Origin: Eucommia ulmoides | Lineage: Eukaryota > Streptophyta > Magnoliopsida > Garryales > Eucommiaceae | Direction: 5' to 3' | Length of the DNA: 64,000 nucleotides | Assembly (NCBI GenBank): GCA_016647705.1 | Contig: CM028338.1 | Span: 10,105,240 to 10,169,239 of the forward strand | Part shown: in pieces, positions 23,350 through 35,477 of the stretch | Numbering within the stretch: the stretch's first letter is position 1 | Layout: the number at the start of each line of letters is the position of its first letter | Made by a program: the position numbers and the translations under genes | Notes under the pieces: model-generated | Told to the model about the DNA's origin: nothing | Seen by the model: the letters and a program-made list of their open reading frames with translations, nothing else | Databases searched by the model: none

Positions 23350-24335
23350 TAGGTAATACTTGTTTAGTTAGGTAATGTCAAATTGAGCTCACACCTCGCC
23401 TATGATGTAGGGTACATGGTGGTGGGGTGTGACAATTTTCTATATCAGAATTTCAACTATAACCTCTAGGTAATAACTAATAACATATATACGTCAAAGT
23501 TGTAGACTCATAAAAATAGTTGTACTTATTTAAAGAAGAAAAAAATCCAAACAATTTACACTCATTTAAAGTGTTTGAAAATGAAGAAAAAAAGGGAAAA
23601 AAGAAAAGAAAAAGAGACTACCAACTTGTCTATCCAGGTAATGTCAAATTGAGCTCACACCTCGCATATGATGTGGGGTATATGGTGGTGGGGTGTGACA
23701 ATTTTCTATATCAAAATTTCAACTACAACCTCTAGGTAACAACTAATAACGTATGTATACATGGTGGTGGGGTGTGACAATTTTCTATATCAGAATTTCA
23801 ACTACAATCTCTAGGTAATAACTAATAAAGTATATATACGTCAAAGTTGTAGACTCATAAAAACACTTGTACTTATTTAATGAAGAAAAAAATCCAAACA
23901 ATTTACACTCATTCAAAGTGTTTGAAAATGAAGAAAAAAGGGAAAAAAAGAAAAGAAAAGGAGACTACCAACTTGATACTAGTTTAGTTAGGTAATGTCA
24001 AATTGAACTCACACCTCACATATGATGTGGGGGTACATGGTGGTGGGGTGTGACAATTTTCTATATCAGAATTTCAACTACAACCTCTAGGTAATAACTA
24101 ATAACGTATATATACATGGTGGTGGGGTGTGACAATTTTCTATATCAAAATTTCAACTACAACCTCTAGGTAATAACTAATAACGTATATATACGTCAAA
24201 GTTGTAGACTCATAAAAATAGTTGTACTTATTTAAAGAAGAAAAAAATCCAAACAATTTACACTCATTCAAAGTGTTTGAAAATGAAGAAAAAAAAGGGG
24301 AAAAAAGAAGAGAAAAAGAGACTACCAACTCGTGG
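23350..24335. repeat. Two-level tandem repeat next to the transporter gene
   Basis: A long unit starts with TAGGTAATGTCAAATTGAG-like sequence and runs through a CACACCTCGC phrase, GTGGTGGGGTGTGACA, CTACAACCTCTAGGTAA, GTCAAAGTTGTAGACTC and a purine-rich end before ACTACCAACT. It occurs three times, starting near 23370, 23637 and 23990. Inside the second and third copies a shorter unit of about 80 bp, from TACATGGTGGTGGG to ATAACGTATATA, is itself doubled: it lies at about 23413, 23679, 23757, 24034 and 24114. So a small duplication happened first and the larger unit was then copied with it, or the reverse. The array ends about 30 bp beyond the transporter stop codon and may overlap its 3' untranslated region. 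Confidence 0.88.
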
Positions 24336-24363
24336 TATTCTAATAAGACATACATAGTGAGTA

Positions 24364-26600
24364 TTAAACTAGAGAGTCCTTGGTTGATTTCTTGACCTCA
24401 TGGCCTTCTTTTTCTTGATTCTTCCCAGACAGTAGTGGTGTATTTGTAGTATCTTTGTCTTTGATCTGAAACAAAATTCACCATCTTAAATTAGCCCCAA
24501 CTTAAACAAAGGCTAAACACACGTTTTAATGTGTATAAACATGTTATTTTTTCTTAACATGTCAAATTTATGTTATTTATTTCTCTAAAAATGAGGGATT
24601 CTAATTTTTATTATAAAATAATTTTGTAATTATATTGTAGAAATTAAAATACTACATGAAATTCATAATTTAATTATTAGTTTTTTTTTTTATTTTTTTT
24701 TGCCGTAATCCCAAATTTTATAATTTATTATTCATTTAATCCACTCGTTACAAGTTTTATAATTCTGTAAAATCCAAAGTCACTCTATGCAATAAAAATT
24801 TATATGGAAAAATTAATGTGATTTTTATGGTAATTTTGTACTTCTGAAAAAATTAGTATAACGTGTGAATTTTATTGGATAAAATTTTAAATTTATGAAC
24901 TGTTAGTTAAAAACCCCTAATTATTATTCATTTCCTCCAACTAGGGCTGACAAAATAGATAATAGGTTGTGTAACGATAACACGAAACACGATAAGACCC
25001 AAACACAAACACGACACGATAAGCATATCGTGTCAGACTATCCAAACACAAACACGACACAACACGATAATTTTTCGTGTCATACGATGACACAAAACCT
25101 ATCAAGTAAACACGACACGATAAGACCTGATAGGTTTTCATTACACATTAATATACCTATTACACGTTAACTCATTATACGTTAATGACCAACATGTTAA
25201 ATTGACTAAATGAGTAGAGTTAGAGAAATGTGAATATATATATTAGGTACTAAATTATAATATTTGATAATTTGGAGGTGTAAAAATAATTTATTAAATT
25301 AACGGGTAGCCTATTAGATCTCAAGTTATCGTGTAACCTGAATACACGAAATTCTTATCGTGTTTTATCATGTAATCTATTGGGTTATCAGGTCAACCTG
25401 ATAACCTGCACTATTTCTTATCGGGTTATCGGGTCGAACACGATAACGACCCGATATCTAATAAGCAAAACCTAGACCTGATAATTTCGTGTCGGTCTCG
25501 TGTCGTGTCATCGTATAAATACTTGTTTTGCCAGCCCTACCTCCAACTCTGAGTGCACTTTTCCAAAAAAAAATCATGTCAAACCATTTTTTTTTATTTC
25601 TTTTATTTTAATTTAATTGAATAAAATAATTGTTGACTTTAAACGTGAGTAGTAGTGTGCTGATTATAAACACACCTATCTCTCTACATATAATTCAATT
25701 AAAATCTTGAAAAATAAAAAATAAAAGAATTGTTATTTTATCCATTTTATTTGTGAATCAATGGGTAGTGTTAGAGTTATTTATATATTTCTTTAGAAAA
25801 AGTGTGTAAAAATAATTAAAAAAGATATATATAGAGAGAGGGGTACGTACAAGGGGCGAGAGATCGTTTGATGATTTCTTCTTATTCTCGAGGGTGCAGA
25901 AGTAAGAATATAAACCCATTCCGACGATGGCGACAAGTATTCCGACGATGTTCCTGGAGGTGAAAGGATCATGCAACAACGTGTATCCAAAACCCAGCAC
26001 AAGGCATGTCTTCAAATGACCCAGCACTTGATACGTCACCGGCGATGTTTTTCCGATCACCAAAAATGTGCTGAAGTTCACTGAGACGGCAATCAAACAC
26101 GACAGCACTATGAATGCCTGCACATTCCAATCCACCAGTCAATATTTGTTTGGGGATTAAAGTGAAATATAGAAGAATTGAGTGGTTGAAACTGTAATCT
26201 ACCTTACCATATTCGATAGGGATCTTCTTACAACCATAACATTAATTAATATTCACGTGTTTTACTTGCACTACACGTCACTTTTATTACACTTTTCAGA
26301 TGACCGCATTTTGGTGGATTTTTTTTTTCGACCTTCGAATAATAATTAAATTCAATCCATTAAGTTAATATTTAATTTTTATTCGATATTATTGTTGAAT
26401 TTAACTAAAATATTTTTAAAAACTAAATTCTCGTAAATAAGTTTAAAAATAAAATAAAATTATATAATAAAAAATTTAATTTTTAGAGGTATCAAAAAAT
26501 TAGATTTTTTACTTTTCTTTTTAAATATTTTCGTATTACAGAGAACTATTTTTTCCGCGATTAGAAGAAAAACAAGCTTTGTTCGTGTATTAAAAAAGAG

Positions 26601-26648
<48 letters not shown>

Positions 26649-26906
26649 TAGTAATAAGAGAAAGATGGTACGGACCAAGACAATGGGGGAATAAGAGTAG
26701 GCGAAGACGTTTTGTTCGGTGAGCCATTGATCAAGCAAAGGGCCAGATACAAAGAGAATTGCTGCTTGGAAAGGTGCTGATTGGTACAGAAGCTGTGTCG
26801 ATGATACATTCAGCCTCTTCTGTATTGTGTTTGTTAGCTGCAACCCCCATTACGTCAAGGATTACTCTAACAAAAATAAAATGCGTTTTATCCTTCATTT
26901 CATCAA

Positions 26907-26953
<47 letters not shown>

Positions 26954-29712
26954 TATTTTTTTTTTGAATTTGTCGGGGTTAACTTACGCGCACCTTGACT
27001 AATCACTTACAATCTTAAGGGCGTACTCTTCCATATTGACCTAGTGCGTAAATATATACGCGCGTGTATATATATGATGTACCTTTTAGAAGCATATAAA
27101 ATAATTTTAGAGGTTTTTATACTTTGCACACTTGAAGTTTTCAAAAAATCTCACTTTAGCTCTCTATTTTATCCTGAAATATTCAGATCGTATCAAGGGA
27201 GGCCAAATTGTCAACAACGTCATTGTTTTTTATGGAAATCATCCACGTGTGTAATTTCCGTAAAAAAAAAAATGACAAAGTTATCGATTTAGAATCAATT
27301 GACACGATTTGAATACTTCAAGATTTAAAGTGTTAAAATTGAAATTCCGAGGCTATATTGGAATTTTAAAAGTTAAATTTGAAATTCTAATTTGGAGTTT
27401 TAAATATTTTGACAACGAAACACAAATTTAATGAAAGGAGGAAAAAGGATACAATTTGGCCGACACAAGTCGTGATGATGGCGAGAAGAGAAAGAATTGT
27501 TCCGACAAGATTGAGCTGCAAATCTGTTACTGAGGCGATGCCCACTCCCACAAGTAGAACCAAGAGAGAGAATTTTATCTTCTGGCTGTAAAACAGTAAA
27601 TAAAAATTAAGTGGCAAAAAAAAAAAAAAACTCTTAAACCAATACAATATATTCATAAATCAAGGCCTTTGTCTTTTTTAAATGTCTTTTCAATAACAAA
27701 ATAAAAATTGATAGTTGGGATGAATTGATGAAATATTTTTTTTAAAAAAAAATTATTAAATTTGTTTTTACATATTTATTTACAAAACAATTGAATTTAA
27801 TTATATTTTGAAAGGTTTAAGTCTGATGTATATTTTAGATTTTGCATCTTGCATCTCTGAAATTTCAGAGAAATTTTATTTTATTTCTTGTTGTTTCAAT
27901 TTGAATATATTAAATCCTGAAGTATCCAAATTGTATTAGGACAATCATTCCGCTATTTTTTGTAACAGAGTTCGCCCGCATGGACAATTCCGTATTTGAT
28001 ATGTGGCTGATTTTTGTCATAAAAAATGAAGAAGTTACCAATTTGGACTTATTTGACACAATTTAAATACTTCAGAATTCAGAGTTTAATGTGTTCAAAT
28101 TAAAAGTATAGGAGTTAAATGGATTTTCTCTAGAACTCAGAGGTATGAAGTGCAAAACCTCTATATTTTATTAACTAATTTTTTTTTTTTTTTTTTTTTT
28201 TTCTTTTTTTTTTTTATATTTATAAATTTTTAAAATTAATATAGTACATATTTAAATGTTACCTGAATTGTTTATGCAAGAAAAGAGTTTCCAAAAGTAC
28301 AGTGAAAGGTATGATTGCAAGTTTGGTCATCTGCAAAATAAAAAAACCATCAGTAAGAAAACTCAAGAAATCACGAAAGTTACATGTCATATAACTATTT
28401 AGTCCAATTTTCTTCTAAGAAATCTTAAATGGCTATAATTCATTAAGACCCCCTTTTATTTCAAAAACCTATAACGACATTCTAAGCTCTAAACCTTAAA
28501 ATTCTAGTGAATGGATGACATCTATATATTTTTTTTTTGACAGTTTTACCCTTTTAAAATTTATGATTTACATAGAATCACAAATCTATCCCTTGTAAAT
28601 AAAAGACAATTTTTTAAAATAAGTAACAAAAAAGTACAAAGGTTTCACTTAGACTTTTCGTGTTTAAAAAAAAATAAAAAATTATATTTTTTGTATTTTT
28701 TTTTTTTTTTTATATATGTGTTGATAGAAGTAATAAAAAAAAAATTATGTAAGCATATTTATGTACAAAATGAGCCAAAATGACAAACACGGTAAAGGTT
28801 AAAAATAATAGTTACGAAATAAAATTTTGTATGAAGATTTCACTGAAACGTTAAAAAAAAAAAAAACTGTAACGAAATGAAATAATTTATATATAAATTA
28901 TAATTAAATTCGATAAATCAACAATATTTAATTTTCAGAATAATTTCGACTTTCAATTCAGTAGTATATTAGATAATTTTAATTAATTTTTTAATAATAT
29001 AATAATAGAGACTTTAACATCAATGAAAATGAGAATGTCAGATATATTTTCTAAATAATGAGTGTCATCTTAAATTTTTTAAATGATAGGGGTGTCATGT
29101 TACTTTTTAAAAAATTACTGTATCGAGCGTCACTGTATTTCTTAAAAAGTATTATACTTTTAGAAAAATTATTGTATCGAGTGAGTTAAGTGAATAGTGA
29201 GTAGGATAGAAACACCTTATTATATTTAACAATTAACACAGCTTGAAAAATAATTAAATAAATAAAACAAAATTACCTGGTAGAAGCCGACAGAGTTAAA
29301 TCCGAGGCTGAGGTTAAGAAATCCGATGGAAATACCATTGAGAATACCAAAGAAGATGACGGTCTTCATGTCGATGGGTTTGCTCTCAAAGAAATTAAGA
29401 CGTTGCGCCACGTGTAATGTGCAATACGTCACCATCAGATGCCAACTAGTCAACGTCGTGGCTGCAAAAATTATAAAAAAATAATTATTTTTCCTTATTC
29501 GTTATATTAATTAAGGGGAAATTAATTAAAAATCTCTCTATTTAAAGAATAAATATGAAGATGGTAAATTAATTATTGAAAAGATAGAGACCAAAAGGGA
29601 AGCCAAGGTTGCTCATCAAGGCTTTGTTGCAGATGACAATGGAAACAGATGATGCCACTGATAGAAACAATGCTCCAATCACTCCCATCTGATACCCTGT
29701 CATTTTCTCCAT
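24364..29712 (-). CDS. UXT: UDP-xylose transporter-like nucleotide-sugar transporter (seven coding exons)
   Basis: Coding exons on the minus strand: 29712-29592, 29461-29277, 28330-28263, 27585-27453, 26837-26676, 26117-25851 and 24465-24364, all with GT-AG borders and a continuous frame of 345 residues. Recognisable text: MGVIGALFLSVASSVSIVIC, TLTSWHLMVTYCTLHVA, SLGFNSVGFYQ/MTKLAIIPFTVLLE, SVTDLQLNLVG, NTIQKRLNVSSTQLLYQS, and GKTSPVTYQVLGHLKT. The GHLKT at about residues 256-260 holds the KT pair that defines the plant NST-KT subfamily of the drug/metabolite transporter superfamily. Such proteins have about ten membrane helices and exchange cytosolic nucleotide sugars with nucleoside monophosphates in Golgi/ER membranes, supplying wall polysaccharide synthesis. 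Closest remembered relatives are the UDP-xylose transporters; the substrate here is inferred. The start is the first ATG of the exon; a second ATG lies three codons on. An AG acceptor (TTTGCAG) just upstream, at about 29738, points to a 5'-untranslated intron. Confidence 0.93.
24466..25850 (-). other. Last intron of the transporter gene (1,385 bp)
   Basis: It begins GTACGT and ends TTTGTTTCAG on the minus strand. Nearly half of it (24942-25539) is a complete MITE. It separates the membrane domain from a short hydrophilic tail of 33 residues (IKDKDTTNTPLLSGK...), so read-through at 25850 would replace that tail by VRTPLSIYIFF and more. Confidence 0.85.
24942..25539. mobile_element. hAT-type MITE (598 bp) with intact ends
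   Basis: Terminal inverted repeats are TAGGGCTGACAAAA (24942-24955) and TTTTGCCAGCCCTA (25526-25539), 13 of 14 bases complementary. They are bounded by a perfect 8-bp target duplication, CCTCCAAC, at 24934-24941 and 25540-25547. Eight-base duplications and a TAGGGCTG-type end are marks of hAT transposons. There is no transposase, so it is non-autonomous. The interior has many copies of CGTGTCGTGT/ACACGACACGA-like words on both strands, which create the short open frames seen at 24941-25170. It lies wholly within the last intron of the transporter gene. Confidence 0.93.
26606..26643. repeat. (TA)n microsatellite in a transporter intron
   Basis: About 18 TA units in the intron between exons five and six. 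A second run of about 19 units (26912-26951) lies in the intron before exon five. Confidence 0.9.
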
Positions 29713-29737
29713 CTCTCGTTCTTTTATCCTAGAACTG

Positions 29738-30130
29738 CAAATTAAATCAATATTAGACCAAAATGAATACCTCTATCAGAAAACAAAAATGAATCGATAC
29801 CTTTTCTTAATTACAAATTTGCAGAACACAATCTGAACTTGGAGTCTTAGGAGCCCTGAAAACAGAAACAAACAAAACCCATTGTAATGTGATCCCCCAG
29901 AGAGAGAGGGAATGTGATCCCAGAAATAGAGAGAGGGAGAGACCTTGAAAAATATTGCAATGAGTGATAAGAACAGTGGCTCCTAAAACTCCATGGAATT
30001 GGTGTAATAGAATCCCCACCCACAAGGAAATAAATGCAGAGAGGCTTGAAAGAGAATGTAGTATTTGGTTCATTATATTGTTGAGGGAACCTCTGTGGGA
30101 GAGGGGGTTAGGTTTGGTACTAACTCCGTT
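29738..30130 (-). promoter_or_regulatory. Probable 5' untranslated exon and intron of the transporter gene
   Basis: Reading the minus strand, TTTTTCAAG followed by GTCTCTCCC near 29943 could be a donor paired with the TTTGCAG acceptor near 29738. The proposed upstream exon contains an ATG-GAG-TTT-TAG mini frame (29994 down to 29983). A CT/GA-rich tract (29897-29943, GAGAGAGAGG on the plus strand) is common near plant transcription starts. All of this is inference from sequence signals. Confidence 0.4.
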
Positions 30131-31646
30131 AACTCCACACCGGTCGTTGGCATTCAACAATACACACATTCTTTACACGCAAGTTAACGGCTTCATGAAG
30201 CAAAAAGGCTACCGCCGTCGGGGCCCTCGCATAACCGTTAATTTTATTGCCATTTATTTTCCAATCACCCAAATACCCTATCTTGTATATTGGGAAAAAT
30301 CTCACTAATGCGTGTAATAACAAATTACTTACCAAAATGGAAAAAATAAATAAAAAGTATTTCTCTCTCCAAATAAAAATATATGTCAATTTTTTAAGAT
30401 AAATATTTATCATTTTTGTCACAAGTTTCTAACTTAAAACCATATGTTGTCAATTAAACTAATTATTTTGACTTACATAGTAGTTTGGGCATTGTCAAAT
30501 AATCGAGATGGATAGAAATGTAACACTCACCCTTAACTGCAATCCCGACTTTGAACGGAAGATTTGACTACAAGAGAATGATGAAAAATATTGAACTCCT
30601 GACTTGCACAAAAAATTTGTCTATAAGGGAATGATGAAAAATGTACAATCCCCGTTTTGCACGAGAGATTTGATTATGATGGAAGAGAAGCAAATTCAGA
30701 TAACCTTTGTGTTTGATACCATGTAATTAAGAAACTCCAACTTAAAACCATATGGTGTCAAGTGTAATTGTTCATTTGATTTGTATACTTTTGTTAATCA
30801 GGGTTCGACTCTTCTGGAAAACACTCCAAAAATTAAGTCTTGAATTTAATCATGAATGAATTAGATCGATGTGACGAAGTGAGCCATTAAGATCTTCCAG
30901 GGAGGTGATTAGTCGAGGTGCATGTAAATTGGCTCGGGCACACTATTATACCATATAATGAGAAAAAATTTGACTTTTAGACAAATCCCAAATAATGAAC
31001 GTGGGATAAGAATCTAATAATTTAAATAATTTTATGAGAATGAAATATTTAAAAAATTTAATTATTTTTGTGAGAAAGCAATGTAAATGGGTGAGTTGTT
31101 TTGCAATTAAAAAGCAAAGAAAGAGCTTAGTCTCTATCTGGCAAGTCAGCAGGAAGGTGAGACGAGCATTTCCTTAATGTGAGTCAAGGTACCTGCAAGT
31201 GCAAGCAAAAATATTAGCGACTATACGAAATCAATTTGTTTGGTGACAACGAAAAATACTTCAATCTCACTCCAAAAAATTGAGCACCGTTTGTTTTATT
31301 ATTTTTGATTAAATTCATGTTACCAAACATGAATAATATAATATAGAGCTAGGACCTCTACGTTTCACCAATCAATCATCATCAAATTTCAATTTTTTTT
31401 GTTCTTTTTGGTCGGTCAAAAAAACAGGATTTTTGGTTACATATTTTAATCTCTAAATTGTAAAAAAGTAAATGATCCATAAGTCTTATATTTTGGAGGA
31501 GAAATTACACTCCGACAAATACAATCCCTTTTTTTTTTCTTCACGTGTTTGGTCCTATGGAATTAGAATTTAGAATTCTAAGAATTGTAATTCTATAATA
31601 TTAGAATTTCATTGTTGGGTAGTATGTTGGAATTTAATTGTAGTTC
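30131..31646. other. Intergenic with repeat fragments; no gene seen
   Basis: An imperfect 53-bp tandem unit (around TATAAGGGAATGATGAAAAAT) starts near 30548, 30601 and 30654. The phrase ACTTAAAACCATATG recurs at about 30433 and 30739. GTTTGATACCATGTAATTAAG at about 30712-30732 resembles the text beside LTR primer sites. AGTCGAGGTGCATGTAAATTGGCTCGGGCAC near 30911 looks like the end of a widespread plant repeat. No full element could be bounded, and no reading frame is convincing. Confidence 0.4.
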
Positions 31647-31662
31647 CATTATTGGGTAGTAT

Positions 31663-33158
31663 CTTTAAATTCTTAACTGGAATTATGTTTGCCAACCTAG
31701 AGAATGGGAGGCCTTGGGATAAGAAAATTGAGAATATCAAACAAAGCCATTCTGGCTAAGTTAGGATGGAACTTAATCTCTAACAACGATAATCTCTGTG
31801 TGGACAAAATGAAGAAAAAATACAATTTGAACAACAATCCCACCTCTTTAAAAAATAAGCCCGATAGTTATGATATGGAGGGGTATTTTCAAATCAAAAG
31901 GGTTGTTGGCCAAAGGCATTAAAAGGAAAGTTGGCAATGGTGCCTCCATAAACCTATGGATGGACTGGTGGTGCGGAGATGGTCCCTCGGTGATAAAATA
32001 TTACAGGAACTGTACAATATGAAAGTCTCTAACAGTATTGATAACTCCGGAAACTGGTACCTTCTTCCCATTCTGCATCTTCTATCAGACACTCAACTGG
32101 AGTCTATTGGGAAAATGGACCCTCCAACATTCTCCCTGAGGACATTTCGATCTGGGCCCAATGAAAACTCTAGCATATTTTGTTTACCAGGTCAACCTAC
32201 TGCCTAGTTAAAAATAATGATAATCCAAATGAGTTTTCTTGTTGGAACTAAATTTGGAAACTTAAAATTCTCCAAAATATCAAGTTCTTCTTGTGGATAA
32301 CCCATCATAGAAGACTCCTCACAAGTAAGCTGAGGGTCAAAAGGTGTCAAACCTAAATTGAATGCATTGATCATGCTCTTAGAAGATGCCCCAAAGCTGC
32401 CAGTCTATGGACAAAAATCATGGATCCTACTCGATTCAAAAAAGACTTGGATATGGATATCCTGACTTGGATTGGGAAACATCTGAAAGGGAGTAATCTT
32501 AATTCTGAAAGTTCTTACTTATTCATTTTTATCATTTGGTGCTTTGTAAGGAAATGAACAAAGAGGTGATTGAGGGAATTTTCTTCAATCCCTTTAACTC
32601 TACTTTCATGATCTCTCAATTCTATAGAGATCTCATGGAAACTTTTCGTTTTGAAATCTACTAAGAAAGTAATGATAGAATAACCCACACTAATTGACGT
32701 CTTCATGATGCTGGTTTTCATAAACTTAACACGTATGGAAGTCAGTGCTTGGTGAAACCTCCCCTTGGGTGGTATCGGGGGACTTGTTTGAGATCATCTT
32801 GACTCCTAGATAGTTGGGTATTTTGGCCTAGAGTCGTAGTGGATAATGACTCAATGGAGGCCATACTGCTCAATATGAAAAAATGCCTAGAGACCCATCA
32901 ATTGAAACCTTGGGTGGATGACTATAAGAGGTTCTTAGATAACAACAATTATATCATCCAATTCATGCCAAGATAATGGAACAAATACGTGAACTTCCTA
33001 GTTAAGAAAGGAGCAAATGGAACAGTGGAATTGAAGATGATGGAGTCACCACAGGACGAGATGGAGATCTTGGTTTTGTCTGAAATGGATAAGCAGACCT
33101 TTGATAAATGCCTTTAGTGTTTTTCTTTCTCATTCTGTACCAAAAGAGAAAAAAAAAA
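31663..33158 (+). mobile_element. 5'-truncated LINE (L1-type) with poly(A) and target duplication
   Basis: A 16-bp direct repeat, CATTATTGGGTAGTAT at 31647-31662 and CATTATTTGGTAGTAT at 33159-33174 (one mismatch), flanks the element. Immediately before the right copy is an A-rich tail (33146-33158, with a run of ten A). The enclosed sequence is the 3' part of a plant L1 ORF2. A truncated 5' end, 3' poly(A) and a long variable duplication are the hallmarks of target-primed reverse transcription. A caution: a similar GGGTAGTATG phrase also occurs at 31616, so this part of the flank was repetitive already. Confidence 0.82.
31704..33118 (+). pseudogene. LINE ORF2 C-terminal remnant (reverse-transcriptase end, zf-RVT, RNase H)
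   Basis: Pieces in order: GGLGIRKLRISNKAILAKLG (31707-31766), typical of the end of plant L1 reverse transcriptase; then a zf-RVT-like segment around 32250-32440 with WKLKILQNIKFFLW, THHRRLLTSKLRVKRC and HALRRCPKAASLW; then an RNase H-like part (about 32815-33000) with VVVDNDSMEAILLN. The frame is broken by several stops and shifts. The catalytic reverse transcriptase and endonuclease domains were never copied in, so this was dead on arrival. Confidence 0.8.
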
Positions 33159-33248
33159 CATTATTTGGTAGTATGTTTGATTTGATGTAATTCCATGGCA
33201 TCATTTGGATTATCCCATCATTCATTTTTAATTCCGCTATAATTAATA

Positions 33249-33253
33249 TTATT
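33249..33253. repeat. Target-site duplication TTATT (left) of copia element 1
   Basis: Perfect match to 43479-43483 at the far end of the 10.2-kb insertion. Confidence 0.88.
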
Positions 33254-35461
33254 TGTTGGCTCAAAGATCTACCCAAGAAGGGGATGAATTGGGTAGTCAC
33301 AAAATTTAAACAATTAAATCATTTAAACACAAATAATCAATTTTTTAAAATCAATTATTATCTTGTTACGCAACAAAAATGTGTTTAATTCTAAATGTAT
33401 ACCCAAACACAATATAAAAAAATAATCAATACAGCACATATGAATTTATCCTGATTCGACAAGTTATTCTTACTTACGTCCAGTCCCCCGAGGTCCACGG
33501 AGATTCGCAATCCACTCAACCCCTTGACTCCATTACCAGGTAAGAACAAACCCTTACAATTCTCGATTCTTTTCATAGGTTCAGAATCAACCTTTACAAA
33601 TCCTGATTTTTTTGACAGGCAAAGAATTAACCCACCACTTTCTCACTTATCATTTTCACAGGTTTAGGATGAACCTTTACAATCACTTTTTAATTCAATT
33701 ATAGGAATAATCAAAACCTACATCTTTTTATGAGAAAAAAATAACCTAACCTTTTTGCAGGACAAATATCAAACCGTAATATTTTTTATGGAAAAAAGAT
33801 TGAAACCCCAGCTACCTTAACTAGACACCGTCCCAAACGTGTCTAATATGCTCACACTCACAAATACAAAAAAAAATAAAAATGAAAAGTTTATTCCCAC
33901 AAGAAACTTCTACTACCTCAATATAAATATACTCGATTAATGACGCGAATAAATACTATGTGATAGATACAATGTGAGGCAAATTAGATATGATTAAATA
34001 ATAAGTGGGTAGCACATAATAAGTACGTAATTAAATAGTCAACAAAAATTGTTTAAAATATTTTCTGAACTTTAACTTAAAAATCGATTTTCTAACAATT
34101 CTTAACCAAACAATCAACAATATATAAATCTTAGAAAGTAAATAAAAAGATTTGGAATGATCTTATTGGGATTCACTGAAGACTATAATGATTTTGCAAT
34201 ACGAAACACAAACCGGAGACACAAATAGCAAGCGCTTTAGATCAAGAATTTCGAAATAATCTCTCGTAGAAATCTCAGCAATATTTTCACTCTTAAAAAG
34301 CTCTAAACTAATTGTTTTTTATGTATTTTAACTCAATCCCGCAAGTCTCTATTAATAGACCCACAACTAGACCTTCAATGGCTAGTTTTCAAAAGATATG
34401 CCATCAAATGACATCCCATAATCTCATATATTCCATATATTCAAAATAGGTATGTTTCATTTAAAATTATTCTTGAGAAAACTCATTTTAGTCCTTAAAA
34501 ATTTTTCAATTTGAAATTCATCAAAATAGGAAGAATTAAAACACTTTAATTAAAAGAATATATAATTAAATGGACTAAATTAATAGAGATCACAAAATAT
34601 GTTAAGTATATCTGAAATAGACCCAAATCCCTCAAAAGCCTCTCTTAGAATCATAAAAAACGAAATGATTTGAGCAAGAAATCGAAACAGTCAGTTTATT
34701 GACTGAAATAGTCAGTTAATCGGCCCTATGCCTCAGTCAATCACTCTGTGCCAAAGGCTAAAAATAGTCATTGGCCTTCATCCTGTCAGTTGACCGACCC
34801 TAACTATTGGTTGACCGATAGGATCAATAGGCTCTTAAATTTTCTTCAATTAGGCTACCATTAGATTCGGTTGATTGACCAAAACCCGTTAGTTAACTGA
34901 TAGGATTAGAAGCTTCACTCTTTTACTCGTTTTAGTCACTATTTCAATTGGTTGACCGAACTCCTTTTCTCGGTTAACTGATTGGAGCAAAATGTCTCTA
35001 TTTTTACTTCCAAAACACATTGTTTTGATAAGTCGACTGACCACTTTTGCCGGTTGACCGAATGGACTCGAAAGTTTAACATTTTATGCTTTAAAATATA
35101 TTTTTCACTTAGGTCGTTTATTAAAACCATTTCACATATGGAGCATATAAAAAATTACATTTTAGGATCTTGAACTTATCACTAAAACACATACAAGATT
35201 AATTCATTTTAAGTGTCGTGCGTAATCCTAATATGGGTTGCAGAGTATATAGGTAAAAAGTTATTTTCTCCTAGTTTTCTTTAACGTCTTCAAAACTCTT
35301 TATGTCTGCATTATTTTCATTTTGCAGCCTTTATATTTTCTTCAACGATTCCTTTTTTAATAAAAAAAAAAATGGAACTTTAAATATGAAACATTTAATA
35401 AAACAATTAGTTCCATAAAAATATCAACACTTAATTGTTCATCAAAATTTTGGATTCAATA
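33254..35461 (-). repeat. 3' LTR of copia element 1
   Basis: 2,208 bp, collinear with 38625-39332 plus 41977-43478. The terminal TG has changed to TA at 35460-35461 (read on the minus strand). It carries several GGTTGACCGA-type words between about 34680 and 35060. Confidence 0.9.
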
Positions 35462-35462
35462 A

Positions 35463-35477
35463 TCTTCTTCTTCTTCT

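Noticed and set aside
24941..25170. Short frames on both strands with repeated DTTRH or RVVF words
   Set aside because: Produced by the CGTGTCGTGT words of the hAT MITE.
30790..30960. tRNA-like GGGTTCGACTC phrase, possibly a SINE or tRNA B box
   Set aside because: No matching A box at the right distance, no cloverleaf, and no A- or T-rich tail with target duplication could be found.
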